8,883 bases of DNA, taken from contig JAIEON010000094.1 in the NCBI GenBank assembly GCA_019750345.1, positions 1 to 8,883 of the forward strand, given 5' to 3'. Positions 1 to 6,121 of the stretch are shown here, one piece after another; position 1 is the stretch's first letter; each line of letters begins with the position of its first letter. Source of the DNA: Patescibacteria group bacterium (lineage in GTDB: Bacteria > Patescibacteriota > Minisyncoccia > Phycocordibacterales > UBA9973). A program made the position numbers and the translations under genes. The notes beneath the pieces are model-generated. The model worked only from the letters and a program-made list of their open reading frames with translations, was not told the DNA's origin and did no database searches.

Positions 1-394
1 TTACTGGAGGAATATAAGGAATAACCACAAAAAATGATTTGCGCATAATATTTACCTGGTCGGTAAAGGTTTGAATAAACTGTATATATTCACGAGTTTG
101 AACTTGTAGGAGCGGTTCAGTTTGCTCACGGAGACGGTTTTGTAGTGTGACGATATAGGGACGCACATCATATCTGCGACTTTGTATCACGATTTGTATC
201 GGGAAGTCTAGTGTGTTCAAAAATCCTTGAAATTGCAGTAATGTTGCACGTTGTTCATCATAAGACTTGAGCGAAAGGTTAATAGAAGAGACTAGTACTA
301 TTGTTGCAAGACTACCATCTTTCATAACCACGATACCATCGCGTACTTCTTTTACAGGGACAAATTGTTGTGCTGGTGCACCAAGGTTTGCCAT
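1..394 (-). CDS. TraC-like (VirB4-associated) N-terminal domain protein, 3' end beyond window
   Basis: The visible 131 residues begin MANLGAPAQQFVPVKEVRDG and stay open to the left edge. I recognise the pattern (FVPVKEVRDGIVVMKDGS, SSINLSLKSYDEQRA, FLNTLDFPIQIVIQSR, VQTREYIQFI, FFVVIPY) as the TraC-like domain that lies next to PrgI and ahead of the VirB4 ATPase in Patescibacteria T4SS clusters. In VirB4/TraC proteins this region precedes the P-loop ATPase domain; no Walker motif is visible because the gene is cut. No membrane segment or signal peptide is seen, so it is probably cytoplasmic at the inner membrane. The ATG lies 4 bases after the TAA of prgI, with no Shine-Dalgarno-like sequence (upstream CTATAACCCT), suggesting translation coupled to prgI. 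The VirB4 ATPase may be the rest of this protein or the next gene; the window cannot tell. Family call is from recalled motifs, fairly sure. Confidence 0.85.
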   Translation of the reverse strand, partial: MANLGAPAQQFVPVKEVRDGIVVMKDGSLATIVLVSSINLSLKSYDEQRATLLQFQGFLNTLDFPIQIVIQSRRYDVRPYIVTLQNRLREQTEPLLQVQTREYIQFIQTFTDQVNIMRKSFFVVIPYIPPV

Positions 395-398
395 AGGG

Positions 399-794
399 TT
401 ATAGTTGTTTAGGGTCTATTACGTCGAGACTCCACGAAAGGGTTTTTAATTTACTATCAGTCATTGTAGCACGCTCGGTCTCAACCTCTCTTTTTATAAG
501 AGGTGCTTCTTTTTGTGTTTGTTTATGCCAAAGATATAATCTGTCTCGAGCATAGTATCGAATAAATGCTTCAAGAGTAAAAATAAAAGGCTTGTCATTG
601 TATCTCATAAACGCCAATGCAAGTCCAAGACCAGCAAACGCTGGTACTACAAAAAGAGCAATAAAAGTAGGAAGGAATTTCATTGCGAGATATGCAAGAC
701 CTGCACTCCCGGCAAGGTAGGCAAACTGCTTGAATGTTAGTGGTCCAAACACTTTGTCTTCGATGTCGATAAATTGTGGGACTTTAAATTGCAT
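399..794 (-). CDS. prgI: PrgI family T4SS inner-membrane protein
   Basis: This 131-residue protein opens MQFKVPQFIDIEDKVFGPLT, the hallmark start of PrgI-family proteins (compare the PrgI/TcpA-neighbour proteins of Gram-positive conjugation systems). Two adjacent hydrophobic helices at about residues 24-41 and 43-63 form a membrane hairpin. They are followed by MRYNDKPF and an amphipathic aromatic stretch (EAFIRYYARDRLYLW, about 75-89), then a charged cytoplasmic tail. PrgI proteins are thought to play the VirB3-like part, seating the VirB4-type ATPase on the inner membrane; the TraC-like gene 4 bases downstream fits this. The ATG follows a 28-base gap after the previous gene. No Shine-Dalgarno is obvious, and a TATACT hexamer lies 8 bases before the start. 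The length is normal for the family and nothing looks broken. Confidence 0.93.
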   Translation of the reverse strand: MQFKVPQFIDIEDKVFGPLTFKQFAYLAGSAGLAYLAMKFLPTFIALFVVPAFAGLGLALAFMRYNDKPFIFTLEAFIRYYARDRLYLWHKQTQKEAPLIKREVETERATMTDSKLKTLSWSLDVIDPKQL

Positions 795-822
795 GTATCT
801 TTAGTATACCGTACAAGTGAGA
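795..822 (-). promoter_or_regulatory. short spacer before prgI with a TATACT box
   Basis: Of the four gaps that separate consecutive genes without a terminator, this 28-base one is the only one longer than 6 bases. Read on the minus strand it holds TACGGTATACT, ending 8 bases before the prgI ATG. TATACT resembles a sigma70 -10 box, but no convincing -35 lies 16-18 bases upstream and there is no TGn extension. An internal promoter giving a near-leaderless prgI transcript is possible but weakly supported; the spacer may simply be non-functional. Confidence 0.2.
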
Positions 823-1386
823 TTATTTCTCTGGTGCTTCGCGATAAGGGTCAAGAGTTTTTGTAGAAGATGTTGTTGAAGTAGGTTGAGTATCCCCTAT
901 TGCTGTGTTTGTAATACTATAATCTCTTTTTGTTGGAGCTAAAATACTCGGCGAAGTAAGACGTGTCGCGAGATTTGTTAATGTTTCTGATTGTGCGGAA
1001 GGTGTTGTTGTCGGTGAAGAAGTGACACCCCCATCTAATGTGTCTGTTGAAGATTCTGTTATAGTTGTTTCTTCTGCTTCTGTAATTGAAGGATTAATGA
1101 TGTACTCATATCCAATGAGAAATATTTTTTCTTGGTTGTCTTCACTAATACCTGCGCGAGTAAGTGCTGTCCGGGCACTCATTTCATCTGTAGCATTAAT
1201 GGTGAGGTCAAACATCACTGTGGATACAGCTTCACCTTGTTCTATTGTAAGATTACATGTTTTAACTATGCCAGCAATAATACCTTTATATGCATCACTC
1301 CACAGGAAATCACGCACTTCTTCTGGAGTGCTGTCGATCGCTAATTCGTAGTCTAATATAAAGTTTTGAGAGTTAGGCTGTTGCAT
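823..1386 (-). CDS. T4SS-cluster protein of unknown function with Ser/Thr-rich tail
   Basis: I do not recognise a named family in this 187-residue protein. Residues about 10-100 look like a compact folded domain (STPEEVRDFLWSDAYKGI, then EQGEAVSTVMFDLTINATDE, then a helix ending EKIFLIGYEYIINP). From about residue 100 to the end the composition changes sharply to a low-complexity Ser/Thr/Pro tail, interrupted by short more ordered stretches (LATRLTSPSILAPTKRDYSI and a terminal DPYREAPEK). There is no signal peptide, membrane helix or lipobox, and only one cysteine (C44), so it is probably cytoplasmic. Its place between the VirB6-like gene (5-base gap) and prgI suggests an accessory part of the secretion machine, perhaps an adaptor whose tail holds short binding motifs; that role is inferred from position alone. 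The ATG lies just after the preceding TAA, without a Shine-Dalgarno. Confidence 0.8.
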   Translation of the reverse strand: MQQPNSQNFILDYELAIDSTPEEVRDFLWSDAYKGIIAGIVKTCNLTIEQGEAVSTVMFDLTINATDEMSARTALTRAGISEDNQEKIFLIGYEYIINPSITEAEETTITESSTDTLDGGVTSSPTTTPSAQSETLTNLATRLTSPSILAPTKRDYSITNTAIGDTQPTSTTSSTKTLDPYREAPEK

Positions 1387-1391
1387 AGTTT

Positions 1392-4300
1392 TTATTTCTT
1401 ATCACTTTTTTTGTTATCACCCTTTTCTTTTGTGGTATCTTTTGCTTCTTCTTTTTCAAGATCGGTTTCAGCTTTTTCCTTATCCTTTCGAACGCTGTTT
1501 GCTTTATTGAGTATATCTTCAGCCTTCTTCTTTTCTTTTGATGCCATTTTAAGATCCTCTGAACTTATTGTACCGTCATTGTAGAGTTCTTGAGATCTCT
1601 TGTATTGAGTTTCTCGGAAATCATATTCTGCCTGTGCGTCATTTATATACTTCTCAAGATGTTCATTTATTTTATCTTTATCCATCTTATTAACCATTTC
1701 TTTTAGCTCTTCATCGGTTCTTACTTTATAAGAAGGATCTTTTTCATATGCGTCTTTGTCTTCCTTTTTAAGGTTAGCTTCAACACTTGCTTTAATAGAG
1801 TCTTCGTAATATTTAATTTTACTTGCGATACCCTCTTTACCTTTCTTCTTACCATATCCCTTCATATATGATTTGGTCGCAGCATCAAATGCTTCTTGTT
1901 CAAATTTCACTCGGTCCGCAATAACAGATCCAAAAGCTGCCCCCACACCTCCACTAATTGCAGATAGTCCTGCTGCAAGTACTCCTGCCCCGGCACCACC
2001 CAAAGGAATACCCCAGAGACCAGCACGCTGTTCACCATCCTTCATCCATACTGAATTGTTGCGCTTGTCTTCTATATAGTCGCGGCGCATGGCATTGGCA
2101 AATTCACCGGATTTTTCAATCGTTCCGTATGTTTTAGTATCTTCAGTTTTTTGTTTTGCTTTAGCATCCTCAACCTTTGATTGATACTCCGCACTATCTT
2201 TGTCAGTATTGTCTTTGACATAAGCAAAACGAGCCGTTTGAGTGTTTTTAGCATCCACAAGTGCTTTTTGTGCATCATTAACTTTTTTCTGTGCATTATC
2301 AATAGTTGTATTAAGAGCAGTCTTTTCTACTGTAGTAAGAGTACTTCGCTCTGTAGAGAGTTTATTTTTAGCATCTTTGATTTCTTTACGTGTTGTTTCG
2401 AGTTCAGCTTTTTGAGCCTTTATTTCATCAGTTGCAGTTTTATATTCTGGATCAGTTGATAGTGCGTGTTCTCGCATAGCAATTTCAGAAGCCTTTTTAT
2501 TTTGACGTCGTGTCCATAATTCTTTTGATCTATCATCATCAAGATGGGCGTATTGAATCTTGTTATCAAAAGACTTTTTAATTTCATCTTCGCGCTTCTT
2601 TCGTTGTGCAACTGCGCCACCCGCAAAATTACTAGTACTTAGTCCGAGACGATTAGTAACGCGGTCGTCAAGTTTTACTCCTCCTGTTACTTGGGTTACA
2701 CCTTTGTTTACGAGGCCACTAAGTTTTGTATTACGAAAATCCCAGCTCCCTGTTTGTGTTTTACTAAGCGTATTATTGAAAAAACGTGCAGCTCTGTTGT
2801 CATCAGAATTGTTGGCGGCCCATGCACCAAGTCTCGTATTTCCTATTGCTCGTCCTGCTCGAGCGCCTAAGCCTGTTCCTGCCATTGCGAGACCTCCAGA
2901 AGCAAGACCTAGTGCTGCCCCTCCCGCAAGACCCACTGCTTTACTGAGAGTATTTTGTGCCATCATACCAAACTCACCGGCATATTTCGCTGCCATTTTT
3001 GCACCACGATCAACGAGTGCATAGATGATTAGCATTGGTACTGCAATAGTGAGAAGTGTAGCAAAGAACCCTCCACTATCTTTTAAACCAATCTGAGCCA
3101 CCATATCTGTGTTAATGAATGAATAAATGATGTACAAAAAGAATACAAAGATTGGAGCAAGAGCTGCATAGTTAAACAAATCTTTCGACCATGTACCCCA
3201 GTCGTAGCCTTTGATATTGAAGAATCCTCCCCCACCATTTAGTGTCAAAAATGCAAAGGGTGAAAATATCATTGCCATATAGAGACCAACAACACGCCCC
3301 AAAAACATAAACATCACTTTAAAGAACATGATTCCAATAAAGAGCATAATTAATGCAGCTAATAAACTCACTATTGCATAGTATCCCGCATATTCTGAGC
3401 TCGACTTATCGAAACCCTTTTTTTGAACCTCTGTTAGACCTCGACCTATTTCTGTTGCGTTAAGTGAGTCTGTTTGAGTTGATGATGCTTGTTCTTTTGA
3501 TTCAAGCACACTAGCTTTAAACATTTTTTGAGGATCAAATGCTGAGACTATTTTTTCTGAGAGCGGCCAATGACCACCGAGGCCACGTTTTACATTCGTG
3601 GGAATAGTACTAGTACCTTCATATTTACATTCACCATCACAAACAATCATGCGGCTATAAAATACACGAGCGGTAATATTAGAAATATCGATCACGGTAC
3701 GAGTCGCAAAGAGACTAAAGTTGATGATCAATGCATTGATGATAAGAAATGGCACGACTCGCTTGAGTGTTGAGCCGCCCTTTCCTCCGAAATCAAAAAC
3801 GGCGGCAAATCCGGTATAGATCATGATTATAATAAACATGATGTTCGCGATATCTCGTACGAGCTTCCACCCTGTTACTGCAAACGCGTAGCGGTAGGAT
3901 TCATCACTGACTGAGTATCCAATAAAGAAATCAAAAAGACTACCAAATAATCCTGCAATCCAAGTGATTGGCCAATAAATTCCGTAGTATACAAGTTGTG
4001 CTAGACAGCCAACAATTGTTCCAGATTGGCCTGGTACTATTCCACAAGAAGGAAGGTTCGTACCAGTTGAATCATCATTTTGTTTGGTGGTTGAGGTGGT
4101 GGTGTTGACGTTGTTGTCGATAGTTGTTTGGTTTGTTGGAGTAGTAACTGTGTAGGGTTCACCAATGCGAAAGTATGTTTGACCATCACAAAGGTCACCA
4201 AATGTCGCAATTTTGTCATTAAAACCATTACCAACGACTGAATAAGCGGTCTCTCCTGTGAAAGTACCGGTATTGTTTGCGCAGTACCAGAGCGTCACTT

Positions 4301-4982
4301 CAACAGTAGAGTTTTGTGGAATAACAACTCCATTACTTGCAAAATTACTAATCTGTCCTTCATTTTTACCATCGGTAATTGTGCGGGCATATTTATAATT
4401 ATTTGCAAACACTGAAGACGGAATACCATTAGGTCCCGAGGCTACACGGGTACCGATAGCACTTTTTGTACTTAATACAGGGTAATCATTTAATGATTGG
4501 GAAAAATTGAAATCACCATTATTATTTTCACGAGTGATGGTGGTAAAATCTTTAGGTTCTGTTCTATAGGGAATATTGGTTACCCAACAATTTGTTTTAG
4601 AATTATCACAAACTCTTATAAGGAACACTTCATCATCTTCTACTGCACCAAAAGTGCTTGGCGTTTCAATAAAATTCCAAGGATTTTCTGAGCTTGTTTG
4701 TGATGCTGTCGTTTTAAGATTGATGTTAAGTTTCAATCCGACTATATTATTCGATGCGGTATCTTTAATGTAAAGTCCGCCCGTACCTTGTGTGATGGCT
4801 CCAGACGTATTAAAAAGATTGAGGTATTTACTATAATTATTTTCTATTTCGGCTGTACTTAGTTCTGCATGAGTGATAGTAGTAGTACCTACCACTATAC
4901 TTAAGGCAAAGAGCGCCAATAGTAACGGTTTGGTCGTTTTTGAGAGTATGGTTTTGAGATAACGAGATGCTCGCAATTGCAC
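1392..4982 (-). CDS. VirB6-like T4SS polytopic membrane protein with large external and cytoplasmic domains
   Basis: A 1196-residue protein with four parts. Residues 1-39 are a signal peptide (hydrophobic core PLLLALFALSIVVG, likely cut after THA). Residues 40-320 form an external domain with cysteines at 125, 132, 234, 265 and 313, ending in a Thr/Asn-rich linker (about 278-308). Residues about 324-660 hold roughly seven membrane segments (near 324-354, 368-397, 407-430, 534-556, 560-582, 604-624, 639-656), with a loop at 440-530 containing CDGEC. Residues 660-1196 form a Gly/Ala-rich stretch and a long charged, coiled-coil-prone region ending in a Lys/Glu-rich tail. The membrane core fits the VirB6/TrbL class that builds the inner-membrane channel; VirB6 itself is only about 300 residues. 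The start is GTG: a TGA five codons upstream bars extension and no ATG is near, though TTG at codon 3 is possible. It begins 48 bases after a terminator, so probably has its own promoter. The VirB6 call rests on topology and neighbours. Confidence 0.82.
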   Translation of the reverse strand: MQLRASRYLKTILSKTTKPLLLALFALSIVVGTTTITHAELSTAEIENNYSKYLNLFNTSGAITQGTGGLYIKDTASNNIVGLKLNINLKTTASQTSSENPWNFIETPSTFGAVEDDEVFLIRVCDNSKTNCWVTNIPYRTEPKDFTTITRENNNGDFNFSQSLNDYPVLSTKSAIGTRVASGPNGIPSSVFANNYKYARTITDGKNEGQISNFASNGVVIPQNSTVEVTLWYCANNTGTFTGETAYSVVGNGFNDKIATFGDLCDGQTYFRIGEPYTVTTPTNQTTIDNNVNTTTSTTKQNDDSTGTNLPSCGIVPGQSGTIVGCLAQLVYYGIYWPITWIAGLFGSLFDFFIGYSVSDESYRYAFAVTGWKLVRDIANIMFIIIMIYTGFAAVFDFGGKGGSTLKRVVPFLIINALIINFSLFATRTVIDISNITARVFYSRMIVCDGECKYEGTSTIPTNVKRGLGGHWPLSEKIVSAFDPQKMFKASVLESKEQASSTQTDSLNATEIGRGLTEVQKKGFDKSSSEYAGYYAIVSLLAALIMLFIGIMFFKVMFMFLGRVVGLYMAMIFSPFAFLTLNGGGGFFNIKGYDWGTWSKDLFNYAALAPIFVFFLYIIYSFINTDMVAQIGLKDSGGFFATLLTIAVPMLIIYALVDRGAKMAAKYAGEFGMMAQNTLSKAVGLAGGAALGLASGGLAMAGTGLGARAGRAIGNTRLGAWAANNSDDNRAARFFNNTLSKTQTGSWDFRNTKLSGLVNKGVTQVTGGVKLDDRVTNRLGLSTSNFAGGAVAQRKKREDEIKKSFDNKIQYAHLDDDRSKELWTRRQNKKASEIAMREHALSTDPEYKTATDEIKAQKAELETTRKEIKDAKNKLSTERSTLTTVEKTALNTTIDNAQKKVNDAQKALVDAKNTQTARFAYVKDNTDKDSAEYQSKVEDAKAKQKTEDTKTYGTIEKSGEFANAMRRDYIEDKRNNSVWMKDGEQRAGLWGIPLGGAGAGVLAAGLSAISGGVGAAFGSVIADRVKFEQEAFDAATKSYMKGYGKKKGKEGIASKIKYYEDSIKASVEANLKKEDKDAYEKDPSYKVRTDEELKEMVNKMDKDKINEHLEKYINDAQAEYDFRETQYKRSQELYNDGTISSEDLKMASKEKKKAEDILNKANSVRKDKEKAETDLEKEEAKDTTKEKGDNKKSDKK
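1911..2021 (-). other. second Gly/Ala-rich apolar segment in the VirB6-like protein
   Basis: Codons for residues about 988-1024 of the 1196-residue protein encode a largely uncharged glycine/alanine stretch (LWGIPLGGAGAGVLAAGLSA, then ISGGVGAAFGSVIADR) inside an otherwise highly charged tail. It is long enough to cross a membrane and has glycine-zipper spacing. If it inserts, the Lys-rich C-terminus would be on the other side of the membrane from the coiled coil. This is a sequence observation; insertion is not shown. Confidence 0.6.
2133..2594 (-). other. coiled-coil-prone region of the VirB6-like protein
   Basis: Residues about 797-950 are dominated by Lys, Glu, Asp, Ala and Leu with heptad-like spacing (for example KAELETTRKEIKDAKNKLST and VNDAQKALVDAKN). 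This predicts long helices that probably pair as coiled coil on the cytoplasmic side. A second charged stretch covers about 1050-1196. Such a long cytoplasmic tail is not part of classical VirB6. It may bind the VirB4/TraC-like ATPase or substrates; that role is inference. Confidence 0.6.
2847..2948 (-). other. Gly/Ala-rich segment after the last membrane helix of the VirB6-like protein
   Basis: Residues about 679-712 (LSKAVGLAGGAALGLASG onward to GARAGRAIG) are rich in Gly, Ala and Leu with few charges, directly after the last clear membrane helix. Gly/Ala-rich stretches after the final helix are common in TrbL/VirB6-type proteins, which supports the family assignment. It could be an extra membrane helix or a flexible hinge before the cytoplasmic region. 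Confidence 0.55.
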
Positions 4983-5029
4983 TCTAGTAGTGTATCACGC
5001 CTGTTGTGTTTTCTCCCATACAATAATAC
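4983..5029 (-). promoter_or_regulatory. probable promoter and leader region of the virB6-like unit
   Basis: These 47 bases lie between the terminator and the GTG start, so they should hold the promoter of the downstream unit if the terminator works. On the minus strand, GATACACT ends 6 bases before GTG (TACACT, 4 of 6 to the -10 consensus) and TATTAT lies next to the terminator U-run. Neither has a good -35 at the right spacing, so I cannot place the promoter. No Shine-Dalgarno is visible before the GTG. Confidence 0.3.
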
Positions 5030-5062
5030 AAAAAAACACCTCGCATAAGGAGGTGTTTTTTT
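5030..5062 (-). terminator. strong symmetrical intrinsic terminator
   Basis: A perfect 13-bp inverted repeat, AAAAAAACACCTC (5030-5042) and GAGGTGTTTTTTT (5050-5062), flanks a 7-base loop, GCATAAG. Read on the minus strand it gives a GC-containing stem (CACCTC/GAGGTG) followed by seven U, three bases after the TAA of the 349-residue gene. Because A and U runs flank both sides it could work in either direction, but no plus-strand gene is seen to use it. It separates the surface-protein genes from the VirB6-PrgI-TraC genes. Confidence 0.92.
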
Positions 5063-5065
5063 GTA

Positions 5066-6115
5066 TTACCAGATATTAATTCGTAATAGTCTCTCGAGCA
5101 TTGTAGTAATAGTAATAGGATTGTTTATGATAGGACGAAATCCTTGTGAACTACTATTTGCATCAGAGGTCGATACAGGGTTATTGGTGAATGTATTACT
5201 ATCTTGGGATGAGTCGTGATAGAACGGGGTAGGAACACGACGATTCAGTTTAGAGTTGGAAATTCTAGAAACATTATCTTTACAGAAGTTTAATAATTCA
5301 ACAGTTTGATCTTTTTTGAATTTAAATGAGGTATAGAGAGAGAGTTGTTGGTTGGATGCAGCATCATCGTAGAGAGTTGCCTTAATTGCATCAAATCGAT
5401 TTTGTAGTGTTTTAAGTCGAGCTAGTTCTGCGTCGGTAAACACTATATTACTATCTGCGGCGCTACAAGAAAGATCAGGGGTTGGAAATGAATTGTCTCC
5501 GTCATCATATGGGTTGCCAGGAATATCTTCCTCATCCCCGAAACCGCCCCCGCCATTACCGGGATTATTACCTTCTCCTGAAGACCCTCCAGGATTACCG
5601 CTACCTCCGGGGTTACTTCCACCACCAGGATTTCCCCCTTCTGGTGTAATGACTTCATCAGTGAAACCTCCTGGATCATCAGGGGTAGAATCGGGCGGTA
5701 ATGGTGTTATATCCGTATCATCTGCGTCTGGTTCGAGATAGGTGTCTTGATTATTCCGGGTACCATCGTTATCGGCATCTTCTTGGCCATCAGGAATACC
5801 ATTATTATTGAAGTCCTCAGTACCATCTATTAGTCCATTATTATTAAGGTCTTCTAGCCAGTCATTGATACCATTGTTGTTCTCGTCGTATTTAATAGTT
5901 TTTTGAGACTCTCCTGTGAACTCTCCTACCAATTCCCCGTCACCACTTTGCCCCGGTGCGTTCGGTGTCCCTACTCCTAAAAACTGCCGAAAAGTTAATG
6001 GTGTGGTACCATTTTTTTCTGCAGTTTTGCGGTTTGCATACCACGCTACCCCAAGAAATACTGTAGCTAAGAGGATAAGAACTGCGATGATTGTGAGGAT
6101 TCGTTTAGTAGTCAT
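5066..6115 (-). CDS. membrane-anchored protein with four EF-type calcium loops and Gly-rich stalk
   Basis: A 349-residue protein of unknown function with clear modules. Residues 5-27 form one hydrophobic helix (signal anchor, no obvious cleavage site), followed by TPLTFRQFLGVG. Residues 77-124 are four tandem 12-residue loops with D at 77, 89, 101 and 113, N or D at positions 3 and 5, and G at position 6; the first three also have D at position 9 and E at position 12. This is the pattern of EF-hand, dockerin or thrombospondin type 3 calcium loops. Then come an acidic Pro/Asp linker (125-157), a Gly/Pro-rich stretch (158-193) and a C-terminal domain (about 215-349) with a helical stretch and two cysteines (C217, C278) that could pair. 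The likely topology is a short cytoplasmic N-terminus with the rest outside. The ATG is 6 bases after the preceding TAA, so it is in one operon with the secreted protein. Calcium binding is inferred from the loop residues; the partner is unknown. Confidence 0.85.
   Translation of the reverse strand: MTTKRILTIIAVLILLATVFLGVAWYANRKTAEKNGTTPLTFRQFLGVGTPNAPGQSGDGELVGEFTGESQKTIKYDENNNGINDWLEDLNNNGLIDGTEDFNNNGIPDGQEDADNDGTRNNQDTYLEPDADDTDITPLPPDSTPDDPGGFTDEVITPEGGNPGGGSNPGGSGNPGGSSGEGNNPGNGGGGFGDEEDIPGNPYDDGDNSFPTPDLSCSAADSNIVFTDAELARLKTLQNRFDAIKATLYDDAASNQQLSLYTSFKFKKDQTVELLNFCKDNVSRISNSKLNRRVPTPFYHDSSQDSNTFTNNPVSTSDANSSSQGFRPIINNPITITTMLERLLRINIW
5537..5644 (-). repeat. Gly/Pro-rich linker repeats (NPGG type)
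   Basis: Residues 158-193 of the 349-residue protein are built from degenerate NPGG/GSG/GNPG units, with a run of four Gly near the end. It separates the calcium loops from the C-terminal domain and probably acts as a flexible, unfolded stalk. It is not collagen, because the strict Gly-X-Y triplet is missing. Confidence 0.8.
5744..5887 (-). repeat. four tandem 36-bp units encoding EF-type calcium loops
   Basis: The coding DNA for residues 77-124 has an exact 36-base period. The first three encoded loops fit D-x-N-x-N-G-[IL]-x-D-x-x-E (starts D77, D89, D101). The fourth (D113) is D-A-D-N-D-G and lacks the final Glu. Asp, Asn and Glu side chains stand where a 12-residue EF loop would hold Ca2+. 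Runs of NNN encoded by AAT/AAC give the repeated ATT/GTT pattern seen on the plus strand. Confidence 0.85.
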
Positions 6116-6121
6116 AAATGA

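Noticed and set aside
1022..1351. Plus-strand frame of about 109 residues opposite the 187-residue gene
   Set aside because: The minus-strand frame fits the operon spacing and has a plausible protein composition; the plus-strand frame has no context.
2560..3024. Long open frame on the plus strand rich in Ala, Pro and Arg
   Set aside because: It lies wholly inside the VirB6-like gene, opposite its Gly/Ala-rich coding stretch; the composition is the expected mirror of those codons.
5493..5741. Pro/Gly-rich plus-strand frame resembling a collagen or cell-wall protein
   Set aside because: It is the complement of the Gly/Pro linker of the 349-residue gene, with no start signal of its own.
5537..5887. 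Tandem repeats as a CRISPR array or mobile-element end
   Set aside because: The repeats are in frame, encode regular protein motifs, and there are no spacers, transposase or terminal inverted repeats.
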